Assembly: GCA_023206055.1 (NCBI GenBank)
Contig: CP065366.1
Coordinates: forward strand, 372,001 to 436,000
Origin: Vibrio cyclitrophicus
GTDB taxonomy: Bacteria; Pseudomonadota; Gammaproteobacteria; Enterobacterales; Vibrionaceae
DNA: 64,000 nucleotides
Direction of reading: 5' to 3'
A model generated the notes under the pieces. That model made no database searches, was not told the DNA's origin, and was given only the letters and a program-made list of their open reading frames with translations. Shown here one piece after another: positions 56,659 through 64,000 of this stretch. The position numbers and the translations under genes are program-made. Position 1 is the first letter of the stretch. Every line of letters starts with the position of its first letter.

Positions 56659-56983
56659 AACTCTTTTGTTGTCCTTGCTATTGAGTAGTTCCTTTGTGTG
56701 GGCTGAGCAAGATCCAACGGCGCCATTAGGTTGGCTTTCACCTCAACAGAAAACTGCGCCTGCTAAGAAAGCACCAACTCGTTATCGCTTACCTTCTTTA
56801 GAAAGCATCGTGTGTAAGGGAGATACGCCTTGCTATGCGATTATGAATGGTCAGATTCTCGGACAAGGAGAAACGATCAGAGGGTATCGAGTTAAGAACA
56901 TTGATCCAGAATACGTCACTCTGCAGAGAAGCTCTAAGCAGTGGAAATTAGAGATGTTCTCTTTAGATGTTAAGAATAATTAA
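56651..56983 (+). CDS. mshK: MSHA biogenesis protein MshK (PilP-like)
   Basis: A 110-residue exported protein with an N-terminal signal peptide (about 1-18, ending FVWA), a proline/lysine-rich linker and a small beta domain with two cysteines (VCKGDTPCYAI) that could form a disulphide. Similar small proteins (PilP/GspC-like) connect the inner-membrane complex to the secretin. It overlaps mshJ by eight bases and is 15 bases before mshL. Confidence 0.85.
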   Translation: MVRTLLLSLLLSSSFVWAEQDPTAPLGWLSPQQKTAPAKKAPTRYRLPSLESIVCKGDTPCYAIMNGQILGQGETIRGYRVKNIDPEYVTLQRSSKQWKLEMFSLDVKNN

Positions 56984-56998
56984 GGTTAGAGTGAAGAC

Positions 56999-58636
56999 AT
57001 GCGTAAACTTGTAGTAGCAATTCTAGTGTCATCTTTAGTCGGCTGTTCTATGGGGCATAGAGATCCTGTAGAAATTAAAGAGTCTTTAAACGAATCAATT
57101 AATGAAACCAATAGCAGAGCGCTTCATGAGCTGCCTTCGTCGGTTCAAGATGACCTTATGCCTCAGCTTAATTCTGACTCGATGTCTCCAGGTATGGAAA
57201 CCGTTAAGCGTTTTCGTATTCAGGCAAAAGGTGTGGAAGCGAGAACCTTTTTTGCCAGCTTAGTGAAAGGTACGGAGTATAGTGCGGCTATTCACCCAAG
57301 TGTGTCTGGAAACCTTACGCTTAATCTAACGGACGTGACGTTAGATGAGGTACTGGCTGTTGCTCAAGATATGTATGGCTACGATATTGAAAAGCGTGGC
57401 AAAGTGATTCAAGTTTATCCTGCTGGTCTTCGCACCGTAACGATCCCTGTCGATTACTTACAAGTTAAGCGTTCTGGTCGCTCACTCACGACGATCACTA
57501 CAGGAACGATCTCTAACTCAGATAATAGCTCGTCGAGCTCTTCAAGCTCAGACTCTAACTCGTCGAACTCATCTAATTCTTCAAATAACTCAAATTCAAC
57601 TTCAAATGGTGGCACTGAGATTGAAACGACCTCTGAAAGTGATTTTTGGCCACAGCTTGAAGCGGCGGTTGCTCACTTAATTGGTTCGGGCGATGGGCAA
57701 AGTGTTGTGGTTACCCCACAAGCCAGTGTGATTACGGTACGCGCTTATCCTGATGAAATTCGTGAAGTTCGAGAGTTTTTAGGTATTTCTCAGAAACGTC
57801 TGCAACGCCAAGTTATCTTGGAAGCCAAAATCATGGAAGTCACCCTGAGTGATGGTTACCAGCAAGGTATTAGCTGGTCGAATTTATCTAAGTCGATTGG
57901 CAGTGGAGGTGTGGTTATTGACCGACCTGGTGGAACATTGCCTCCATTGGATGCAATCAGCTCTTTGTTAGGCGGACAAACCAACGTAACGATTTCAGAC
58001 GGTAGCTTTGAAGCGGTATTGAGCTTTATGGATACTCAAGGTGATCTCAATGTTCTCTCTAGCCCACGCGTAACGGCTGCAAACAACCAGAAAGCGGTGA
58101 TCAAGGTTGGTACAGACGAATACTACGTGACGGATTTATCAAGCGCGGTAGGCAGTGGTGACAATGCTAATGTTGCGCCTGAGGTTGAGTTAACGCCGTT
58201 TTTCTCTGGTATCTCTTTAGATGTGACCCCTCAGATAGACGATAAAGGCAGCGTGTTCTTACATGTTCACCCTGCCGTTATTGAGGTGGAGGAAGAAGTG
58301 AAAGAGCTAAACCTAGGCTCAACAACAGGCATAGTGCAACTTCCTTTGGCGAAAAGCTCTATTCGTGAATCTGACTCAGTGATTCGAGCACGAGACGGTG
58401 ATGTGGTCGTTATTGGTGGTTTGATGAAATCCAACACCACTGATGTGACGTCTAAAGTTCCATTCCTTGGTGATATTCCAGCCTTAGGTCATTTATTCCG
58501 TAATACTAATCAGTTAACGCAAAAAACTGAGCTCGTGATCTTGCTTAAGCCAACGATCGTGGGTGTGAATACTTGGCAAAATGAGTTGGAGCGTTCACGT
58601 GATCTTCTTCAGCAGTGGTTCCCTGATGAAGAGTAA
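56999..58636 (+). CDS. mshL: MSHA secretin MshL
   Basis: Outer-membrane secretin through which the MSHA pilus exits. A lipoprotein signal (MRKLVVAILVSSLVGC) anchors the 545-residue protein. Secretin/TonB short N-terminal modules follow (about 75-150), then a low-complexity Ser/Asn stretch of about 35 residues (about 178-212), an N1-like domain and the C-terminal secretin core (QVILEAKIMEVTLSDG about 277; LNVLSSPRVTAANNQKAVIKVG about 355; the VPFLGDIPALGHLFRNTNQ motif about 490). As a secretin it is a candidate inducer of the Psp response if mislocalised. A 53-base gap separates it from mshM. Confidence 0.93.
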   Translation: MRKLVVAILVSSLVGCSMGHRDPVEIKESLNESINETNSRALHELPSSVQDDLMPQLNSDSMSPGMETVKRFRIQAKGVEARTFFASLVKGTEYSAAIHPSVSGNLTLNLTDVTLDEVLAVAQDMYGYDIEKRGKVIQVYPAGLRTVTIPVDYLQVKRSGRSLTTITTGTISNSDNSSSSSSSSDSNSSNSSNSSNNSNSTSNGGTEIETTSESDFWPQLEAAVAHLIGSGDGQSVVVTPQASVITVRAYPDEIREVREFLGISQKRLQRQVILEAKIMEVTLSDGYQQGISWSNLSKSIGSGGVVIDRPGGTLPPLDAISSLLGGQTNVTISDGSFEAVLSFMDTQGDLNVLSSPRVTAANNQKAVIKVGTDEYYVTDLSSAVGSGDNANVAPEVELTPFFSGISLDVTPQIDDKGSVFLHVHPAVIEVEEEVKELNLGSTTGIVQLPLAKSSIRESDSVIRARDGDVVVIGGLMKSNTTDVTSKVPFLGDIPALGHLFRNTNQLTQKTELVILLKPTIVGVNTWQNELERSRDLLQQWFPDEE

Positions 58637-58689
58637 TTGCTTATTTTCTCTATATAGAGTGGCAGTGTCTCACTAAGCTAGGTCGTCGT

Positions 58690-59529
58690 ATGTATCAAGC
58701 TCACTTTGGTTTTGAACAACTGCCATTTACTTTAACGCCGAATACCGATTTCTTTTATGGTTTAGCGCCTCATTTCGAAGCTATTCAGACGGTAATCTCG
58801 GCGTTGGAAATGGGCGAGGGCGTGATTAAGGTGACCGGAGAGGTCGGTACTGGAAAAACCATGGTTTGCCGGATGTTGGTCAATCATCTACATGACTGTA
58901 CAGCCTTGATTTACTTACCAAACCCTGTGCTATCAGGGGCTGACTTGCGCCAGGCTGTTGCTACAGAACTTGGTTTAACTGTCGATAATGAAGCAACCTT
59001 GGTTGATAACATTCAGCATAAGCTCATTGAGTTGCACAATTCTGGTTTAAGAGTGGTGGCCATTATTGATGAAGCTCAGGCTCTATCGGATGAAGCTCTC
59101 GAAACATTAAGGTTGTTTGGTAATCTTGAAACGGAAGATAAAAAACTGCTGCAGATTGTCTTATTAGGGCAACCCGAATTGGATGCTCGATTAGAGGCTT
59201 ACCACCTAAGGCAGTTTCGCCAAAGAATCACATTTAGTTCAACACTAAGACCACTGACTCTCGATGAAACGGTGGCGTATATCGATAATCGAATTGCTAA
59301 ATCTGGTGGTCATCCTGAGTTGTTCAGCTTGAATCAAAAAAAGGCGATCTGTCGTTCGTCGTTAGGTATCCCTAGATTGATAAACCAACTTTGCCACAAG
59401 GCTCTATTGCTTTCGTTTAGTGAAGATAAGAAAAGTATCGACAACCAACATCTGTTTTCAGCCATGCATGAAACGTACGATGTATGTAAGCCTAAATTTA
59501 AAACGCCAATACTGTGGGGTTGGAATTAA
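58690..59529 (+). CDS. mshM: MSHA biogenesis ATPase MshM (ExeA-like)
   Basis: The 279-residue AAA+ ATPase has Walker A GEVGTGKT (residues 50-57), Walker B VVAIIDEAQAL (about 120) and a sensor/arginine-finger region RQRITFSSTLRPL. The N-terminal YQAHFGFEQLPFTLTPNTDFF is typical of ExeA/MshM proteins. ExeA helps insert the type II secretin through the cell wall; a matching role for MshL assembly is inferred. No peptidoglycan-binding domain follows the ATPase, unlike ExeA. Confidence 0.9.
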   Translation: MYQAHFGFEQLPFTLTPNTDFFYGLAPHFEAIQTVISALEMGEGVIKVTGEVGTGKTMVCRMLVNHLHDCTALIYLPNPVLSGADLRQAVATELGLTVDNEATLVDNIQHKLIELHNSGLRVVAIIDEAQALSDEALETLRLFGNLETEDKKLLQIVLLGQPELDARLEAYHLRQFRQRITFSSTLRPLTLDETVAYIDNRIAKSGGHPELFSLNQKKAICRSSLGIPRLINQLCHKALLLSFSEDKKSIDNQHLFSAMHETYDVCKPKFKTPILWGWN

Positions 59530-59531
59530 TT

Positions 59532-60698
59532 ATGAGCGTCATTAACAACGCCTTGTCTGAATTGGCAAAGAAAAAATCAGCGACTTCGATTGAAGCAGCA
59601 GTGGTACCCAAAGTAAAAACGCGTTCCCCACTAGTTTGGGTTGTTACGGGGTTTACTTTGAGCTTAGCGATGGGAGGCTGGGCGATATCGCAAGGTCCAG
59701 TGATTGAGCAGTCTATTGTTGAACAGTCAATCTCAACTCGAGATTTACAGGTTCAAGTCTCTGTCGTTGATGATTCAAATGGCATTCAGGAAACCGCTCA
59801 ACCTACCTCATCGCCAACCAAGAAATTAGTGACGCTAGACTCTGCAAGCCTTTCAACAGAAAACACAGTAATGGTAAAAAGCGTTCAAGCTAAGCCCGAT
59901 GTTTCCGAATCAGTTGTTATGTCTGCCCCAACAGAAACAACACCAGCTAAACCTCTAAGCGCGCCTAAAACGATTAAGGCTGAAAATCCCCAACCGATTT
60001 ACGTTGCTAGTGTGACAAAAAAAGAGCCTGTTGCTATCTCTAATGAAGTCGCAATTTCTGAAGGTTCAGAAAATAACGGAATGTTGATTGAACAGGTGGA
60101 GCTAACGTCTGATCAACTATCAGCCAATGCACAAGGTCGTGCTCAGAAAGCGCTTGATGCGAACGATCTTACTGGTGCGTTGAAAGGTTATACAGAAGCA
60201 CTTCGATATGCCCCTAGAAATGAGGACGTTCGCCAGAAACTCGCGATTCTCTATTTTGGGAAAGGTGACACTCGTAAGGCTTACGAACTTTATCAATCAG
60301 GTATCAAACTTAATACCAATAGTGAAAAGCTGCGACTGGGTTTATCAAAACTGCTAGTCAAAGCAAATCAAGCAGAAGCCGCATTGAGCCCATTAGTCCA
60401 TTTACCGCCAAACCCAACCAAAGATTATCTAGCCATGCGTGCGGCGTTGAGCCAAAAATCGCAGCAAGAAGAGATTGCATTAGAGAGCTACAAAAAGTTG
60501 GTCGATGTTGATTCTGATAATGCACGCTGGTGGCTAGGTCTGGCGATTCAGCAAGAACGACAGCTTGATTTCACTGCCGCTAAAGCATCATACCAAGGTG
60601 CCTTAACCAGAGTTGGAATCTCATCTCAATCGCAAAACTTTGTGCGTGACCGGTTAAAAATACTCGATGCCTTAGAGGAGAGTGACGATGCAAATTAG
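59532..60698 (+). CDS. mshN: MSHA biogenesis TPR protein MshN
   Basis: The 388-residue protein begins MSVINNALSELAKKKSA, has one membrane helix (about 36-55: PLVWVVTGFTLSLAMGGWAI), a Pro/Thr/Lys-rich periplasmic linker (about 80-190), and at least three or four tetratricopeptide repeats in the C-terminal half (for example LTGALKGYTEALRYAPRNED, DTRKAYELYQSGIKLNTNSE). It is likely a periplasmic assembly partner of MshL or MshM. The ATG at 59532 just after the mshM stop gives the conserved N-terminus; the frame extends six codons upstream into mshM. It overlaps mshE by 11 bases. Confidence 0.88.
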   Translation: MSVINNALSELAKKKSATSIEAAVVPKVKTRSPLVWVVTGFTLSLAMGGWAISQGPVIEQSIVEQSISTRDLQVQVSVVDDSNGIQETAQPTSSPTKKLVTLDSASLSTENTVMVKSVQAKPDVSESVVMSAPTETTPAKPLSAPKTIKAENPQPIYVASVTKKEPVAISNEVAISEGSENNGMLIEQVELTSDQLSANAQGRAQKALDANDLTGALKGYTEALRYAPRNEDVRQKLAILYFGKGDTRKAYELYQSGIKLNTNSEKLRLGLSKLLVKANQAEAALSPLVHLPPNPTKDYLAMRAALSQKSQQEEIALESYKKLVDVDSDNARWWLGLAIQQERQLDFTAAKASYQGALTRVGISSQSQNFVRDRLKILDALEESDDAN

Positions 60699-62412
60699 AT
60701 TAAGAAAGCGATTGGGTGATTTGCTTGTAGAAGAAGGCATTATTACCGAGGCTCAAGTAGAACAAGCTCTAGCCGCTCAGAAAAGTACCGGCCGTAAGCT
60801 AGGTGATGCGCTGATTGAGCTTGGCTTCTTATCTGAGCAGCAAATGCTGAGCTTTCTATCGCAACAGCTTGCTATTCCTCTTATTGATTTAAGCCGAGCA
60901 GTTGTCGATGTTGAAGCGGTGCAGCTTTTACCTGAAGTACATGCTCGTCGTCTTCGTGCTTTGGTGATTGGTCGCCAAGGCGATACCTTGCGTGTTGCAA
61001 TGAGTGATCCTGCCGATCTGTTTGCTCAGGAATCATTACTTGGCCAATTAGGCGATTACGCACTTGAATTTGTCGTCGCTCAAGAGAGACAGTTAGTCGA
61101 TGGTTTTGACCGTTATTACCGTCGAACCAAAGAGATCGCCTCTTTTGCCGAGCAGCTGCATGCCGAGCACCAAGTTAATGATGCCTTTGATTTTGATATC
61201 GCAGGTGAAGACAGCGACGAAGTTACGGTTGTTAAACTTATCAATTCGTTGTTTGAAGATGCCATTCAAGTCGGCGCTTCCGATATCCATATCGAACCAG
61301 ACTCCAATGTTCTGCGTTTGCGTCAGCGTATTGATGGTGTGCTGCATGAAACCTTGCTAAATGAAGTGAATATTGCTTCTGCACTTGTACTGCGATTAAA
61401 GCTGATGGCAAACCTCGATATCTCAGAGAAACGTCTGCCTCAAGATGGTCGCTTTAATATCCGTGCTAAAGGTCAGTCAGTTGATATTCGTATGTCTACC
61501 ATGCCGGTGCAGCACGGTGAGTCTGTGGTGATGCGTCTGCTTAACCAATCAGCCGGTTTACGTAAATTAGAAGCGTCGGGTATACCGAGCGATCTGCTGG
61601 TTCGTCTGCGCAAACAACTGCGCCGCCCACATGGAATGATCTTGGTTACTGGGCCTACAGGTTCAGGTAAAACCACTACTTTGTACGGTGCGTTAAGTGA
61701 ATTGAACGAACCGGGTAAGAAAATTATTACAGCGGAAGACCCGGTGGAATACCGACTTCCTCGTGTTAACCAAGTTCAGGTAAACCCTAAGATCAACCTC
61801 GATTTCTCTACTATCTTGAGAACCTTTCTGCGTCAGGATCCCGATATCATCCTTATTGGTGAGATGCGTGACCACGAAACGGTTGAAATTGGCCTAAGGG
61901 CGGCACTGACGGGTCACTTAGTATTAAGTACGCTCCATACCAACGATGCAGTAGATAGTGCACTGCGTATGATGGATATGGGCGCTCCAGGTTACTTGGT
62001 CGCGAGCGCAGTTCGAGCGGTAGTCGCTCAGCGATTGGTTCGTAAAGTATGTACTGACTGTAAAGTTGAAGATGAGCTAGATGAACCTCGCAAACAATGG
62101 TTGAGCGTTCGCTTCCCAAATCAGGTAGGCGTGCCATTTATGAAAGGGCGTGGTTGCCAGAACTGTAACTTAACCGGCTACCGTGGGCGTATTGGTGTTT
62201 TTGAAATGCTAGAGCTAGAGCAAAACATGATGGATGCACTGAGAGCGAATGATGCGGTTGGTTTTGCCCAAACAGCCAGACAGTCTGACAATTACAAACC
62301 GTTATTGGCTTCTGCAATGGAACTGGCTTTGCAAGGTGTTGTGAGCCTCGATGAGATCATGCATCTTGGTGAAGGTGACGCCTCCGGTGCAACCGATCCA
62401 ATTTATCTGTAA
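60688..62412 (+). CDS. mshE: MSHA pilus extension ATPase MshE
   Basis: Hexameric cytoplasmic ATPase that powers pilus polymerisation. The N-terminal MshEN domain has two copies of the c-di-GMP motif (RLGDLLVEEGIITEAQVEQAL about residue 6 and KLGDALIELGFLSEQQMLSFL about 36), the defining c-di-GMP receptor module of MshE. The GspE core follows with Walker A GPTGSGKTT (about 325), the Asp box EDPVEY (about 355), Walker B DPDIILIGEMRDHETVE (about 388) and the His box HLVLSTLHTNDA. Two CxxC pairs (CTDC and CQNC, about 455 and 490) bind zinc. The ATG at 60688 has GAGGAG seven bases upstream and is preferred to a GTG at 60682. Confidence 0.96.
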   Translation: MQIRLRKRLGDLLVEEGIITEAQVEQALAAQKSTGRKLGDALIELGFLSEQQMLSFLSQQLAIPLIDLSRAVVDVEAVQLLPEVHARRLRALVIGRQGDTLRVAMSDPADLFAQESLLGQLGDYALEFVVAQERQLVDGFDRYYRRTKEIASFAEQLHAEHQVNDAFDFDIAGEDSDEVTVVKLINSLFEDAIQVGASDIHIEPDSNVLRLRQRIDGVLHETLLNEVNIASALVLRLKLMANLDISEKRLPQDGRFNIRAKGQSVDIRMSTMPVQHGESVVMRLLNQSAGLRKLEASGIPSDLLVRLRKQLRRPHGMILVTGPTGSGKTTTLYGALSELNEPGKKIITAEDPVEYRLPRVNQVQVNPKINLDFSTILRTFLRQDPDIILIGEMRDHETVEIGLRAALTGHLVLSTLHTNDAVDSALRMMDMGAPGYLVASAVRAVVAQRLVRKVCTDCKVEDELDEPRKQWLSVRFPNQVGVPFMKGRGCQNCNLTGYRGRIGVFEMLELEQNMMDALRANDAVGFAQTARQSDNYKPLLASAMELALQGVVSLDEIMHLGEGDASGATDPIYL

Positions 62413-62424
62413 GGGTAGACTAGT

Positions 62425-63648
62425 ATGCCAACGTATCGTTATGTAGGTCGCAGCTCTGATGGTAGCCAAGTAAGTGGGCAATTAGACGCGAATAACGAAG
62501 ATCTTGCGGCTGAAAGCTTGATGAACAAAGGGATCATTCCAACCTCTATCAAACTGGGTAAAAGTGGTGACTCAGTCTTAGATATGGATGTGTCGAGTTT
62601 GTTCTCGCCGAATGTTCCGCTTGAAATCTTAGTTCTATTTTGTCGACAGCTATACAGCCTAACCAAAGCTGGCGTGCCGCTTCTGAGGTCGATGAAAGGT
62701 CTGACTCAAAATTGTGAGAATAAGCAGTTGAAAGCAGCCTTAGAAGAAGTGGTTGCTGAGCTAACCAATGGCCGTGGGTTAGCGGCATCTATGCAGATGC
62801 ATCCTAAGGTATTTAGCTCGTTGTTTGTATCGATGATCAGCGTTGGTGAAAACACAGGTCGTCTAGATCAGGCTTTGCTGCAATTAGCTGGATACTACGA
62901 ACAGGAAGTTGAGACTCGTAAACGAATCAAGACGGCGATGCGTTATCCAACGTTCGTGATCAGCTTTATTTTGATTGCGATGTTCATTCTTAACATCAAG
63001 GTTATTCCACAGTTCTCAAGCATGTTTGCGCGCTTTGGTGTCGACTTGCCGCTCCCAACTCGTATCTTGATTGGTATGTCTGAGTTCTTTGTGAATTATT
63101 GGGGCTTAATGCTTGGTGTGATCTTTGGTCTTATCTTTGCTTTTAAAGCCTGGGTTAAGACAGATAAAGGCTTGGAAAAGTGGGATCGATTACGCTTAAA
63201 AATACCTATAATTGGTGGCGTTGTTAACCGAGCTTTACTGTCTCGTTTCTCACGTACATTCGCGTTGATGCTAAAAGCCGGTGTGCCACTGAACCAGTCG
63301 CTAGCGCTATCGGCGGAAGCCTTAGATAACCGTTTTCTTGAGTTGCGAGTTCAAGCGATGAAGTCGGCCATTGAAGCTGGTAGCACGGTTTCGTCGACCG
63401 CGATTAACAGCGAAATTTTCACACCGCTGGTGATACAAATGATCTCTGTCGGTGAAGAGACGGGCCGTATTGATGAGCTATTGCTTGAAGTGGCCGATTT
63501 TTATGACCGCGAAGTCGATTATGATCTGAAAACTTTAACCGCCAGAATTGAACCCATTTTGTTAACCATCGTTGCGGGTATGGTGCTGATTTTAGCGCTA
63601 GGTATTTTCTTGCCGATGTGGGGAATGTTGGATGCAATTAAAGGTTAG
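62425..63648 (+). CDS. mshG: MSHA platform protein MshG (GspF/PilC family)
   Basis: Inner-membrane platform on which MshE acts during pilus assembly. The 407-residue protein has the duplicated T2SF domain: cytoplasmic helical bundles (about 60-165 and 265-370, each with the GxxLxxAL pattern and a SVGENTGRLDQAL / SVGEETGRIDELL repeat) and three membrane segments (about 172-192, 215-240 and 378-400). It begins 12 bases after mshE and ends three bases before mshF. Confidence 0.95.
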   Translation: MPTYRYVGRSSDGSQVSGQLDANNEDLAAESLMNKGIIPTSIKLGKSGDSVLDMDVSSLFSPNVPLEILVLFCRQLYSLTKAGVPLLRSMKGLTQNCENKQLKAALEEVVAELTNGRGLAASMQMHPKVFSSLFVSMISVGENTGRLDQALLQLAGYYEQEVETRKRIKTAMRYPTFVISFILIAMFILNIKVIPQFSSMFARFGVDLPLPTRILIGMSEFFVNYWGLMLGVIFGLIFAFKAWVKTDKGLEKWDRLRLKIPIIGGVVNRALLSRFSRTFALMLKAGVPLNQSLALSAEALDNRFLELRVQAMKSAIEAGSTVSSTAINSEIFTPLVIQMISVGEETGRIDELLLEVADFYDREVDYDLKTLTARIEPILLTIVAGMVLILALGIFLPMWGMLDAIKG

Positions 63649-63651
63649 GGA

Positions 63652-64000
63652 ATGCTAAATAACCTACAACGCTCACGTTTTGTTATTTGGACTGTGGTTA
63701 TTCTTTTTCTTATTGTTGGTGTGCTTTCGGCATTCAAAACTGTAGAAGATGAAGCGACTAACACGGCATTTATCGTCGCGAGCAAGCGGATTTTAGAGCA
63801 AGCCAATTTATTCAAACAACAGTATTTGCTATCGGGTGCTGGGCAAGAAGAAGGCTCGGAACCCCCAAAGATCTACAGCAGAACTGGATGGGTAATGCCT
63901 ATCCTAGGTACGAAGCGAGACTGTAACTATTGGCTGGATCAATTATATCCTCAAAGGGGCATTTTAGGACTAAGTTCTCCAAGTGTTGAGGATAAAAGTG
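63652..64000 (+). CDS. mshF: MSHA biogenesis protein MshF, 3' end beyond the window
   Basis: The frame begins at ATG 63652, three bases after the mshG stop, with TTAGGG upstream, and stays open to the window edge (116 codons). The protein has an N-terminal membrane helix (about 9-28: RFVIWTVVILFLIVGVLSAF) followed by a periplasmic region (KRILEQANLFKQQYLLSG, WVMPILGTKRDCNYWLDQLY). Position directly after mshG and this layout match MshF of other vibrios, a pseudopilin-like or accessory protein of unknown precise role. Confidence 0.85.
   Translation, partial: MLNNLQRSRFVIWTVVILFLIVGVLSAFKTVEDEATNTAFIVASKRILEQANLFKQQYLLSGAGQEEGSEPPKIYSRTGWVMPILGTKRDCNYWLDQLYPQRGILGLSSPSVEDKS

Overview
The window is a chromosomal segment from a marine Gammaproteobacterium of the genus Vibrio, most like the V. 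splendidus group. Three things point there: the 16S rRNA signature; the gene order zur / dusA-pspG / cysJIH / nhaP-metH / lysC / uvrA-galU-qstR-ssb / csrD-msh, which is a Vibrio core backbone; and the complete MSHA type IV pilus biogenesis cluster. The genus call is firm; the clade is inference from memory.

Layout. 1-238: N-terminal part of a YjbQ-family gene (minus). 565-2217: pgi. 2376-3313: cheX and zur (minus). Between zur and dusA, which sit close together in related genomes, lies about 6.6 kb of accessory DNA: an IS4-family element with clean 10-bp target duplications, a very large cadherin-repeat lipoprotein gene, and a divergent LysR regulator. 9943-12630: dusA, pspG with a sigma-54 promoter, an outer-membrane beta-barrel gene and a small conserved gene. 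12754-17115: the sulfate assimilation operon cysJIH.

17301-34454 is a ribosomal locus of three complete head-to-tail rrn operons. Their 16S-23S spacers differ: no tRNA, tRNA-Glu, then tRNA-Ile plus tRNA-Ala. tRNA-Asp and tRNA-Trp follow the last 5S. The tRNA-Trp gene is followed by two perfect 136-bp tandem copies that carry a damaged tRNA-Trp half, a TATAAT box and a terminator. An IS3-family element then interrupts the array, and a more decayed copy lies beyond it.

From 36.7 kb the core resumes: nhaP (minus), metH with MetJ boxes over its promoter, lysC (minus) under a lysine riboswitch, a class V aminotransferase, a PglL-type O-oligosaccharyltransferase (minus), uvrA with a LexA box, galU and qstR (minus), and ssb. 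From 52.5 kb to the end runs csrD/mshH followed by mshI, J, K, L, M, N, E, G and the start of mshF. This block builds the inner-membrane platform, secretin and extension ATPase of the MSHA pilus. MshE carries a c-di-GMP-binding N-terminal domain.

The most unusual non-core signals are the tandem pseudo-tRNA-Trp/terminator units, the two identical-arm palindromes between the lipoprotein and LysR genes, the IS4 element inserted exactly in the loop of a transcription terminator, and a terminator-like hairpin in the rrn spacer that lacks a tRNA.
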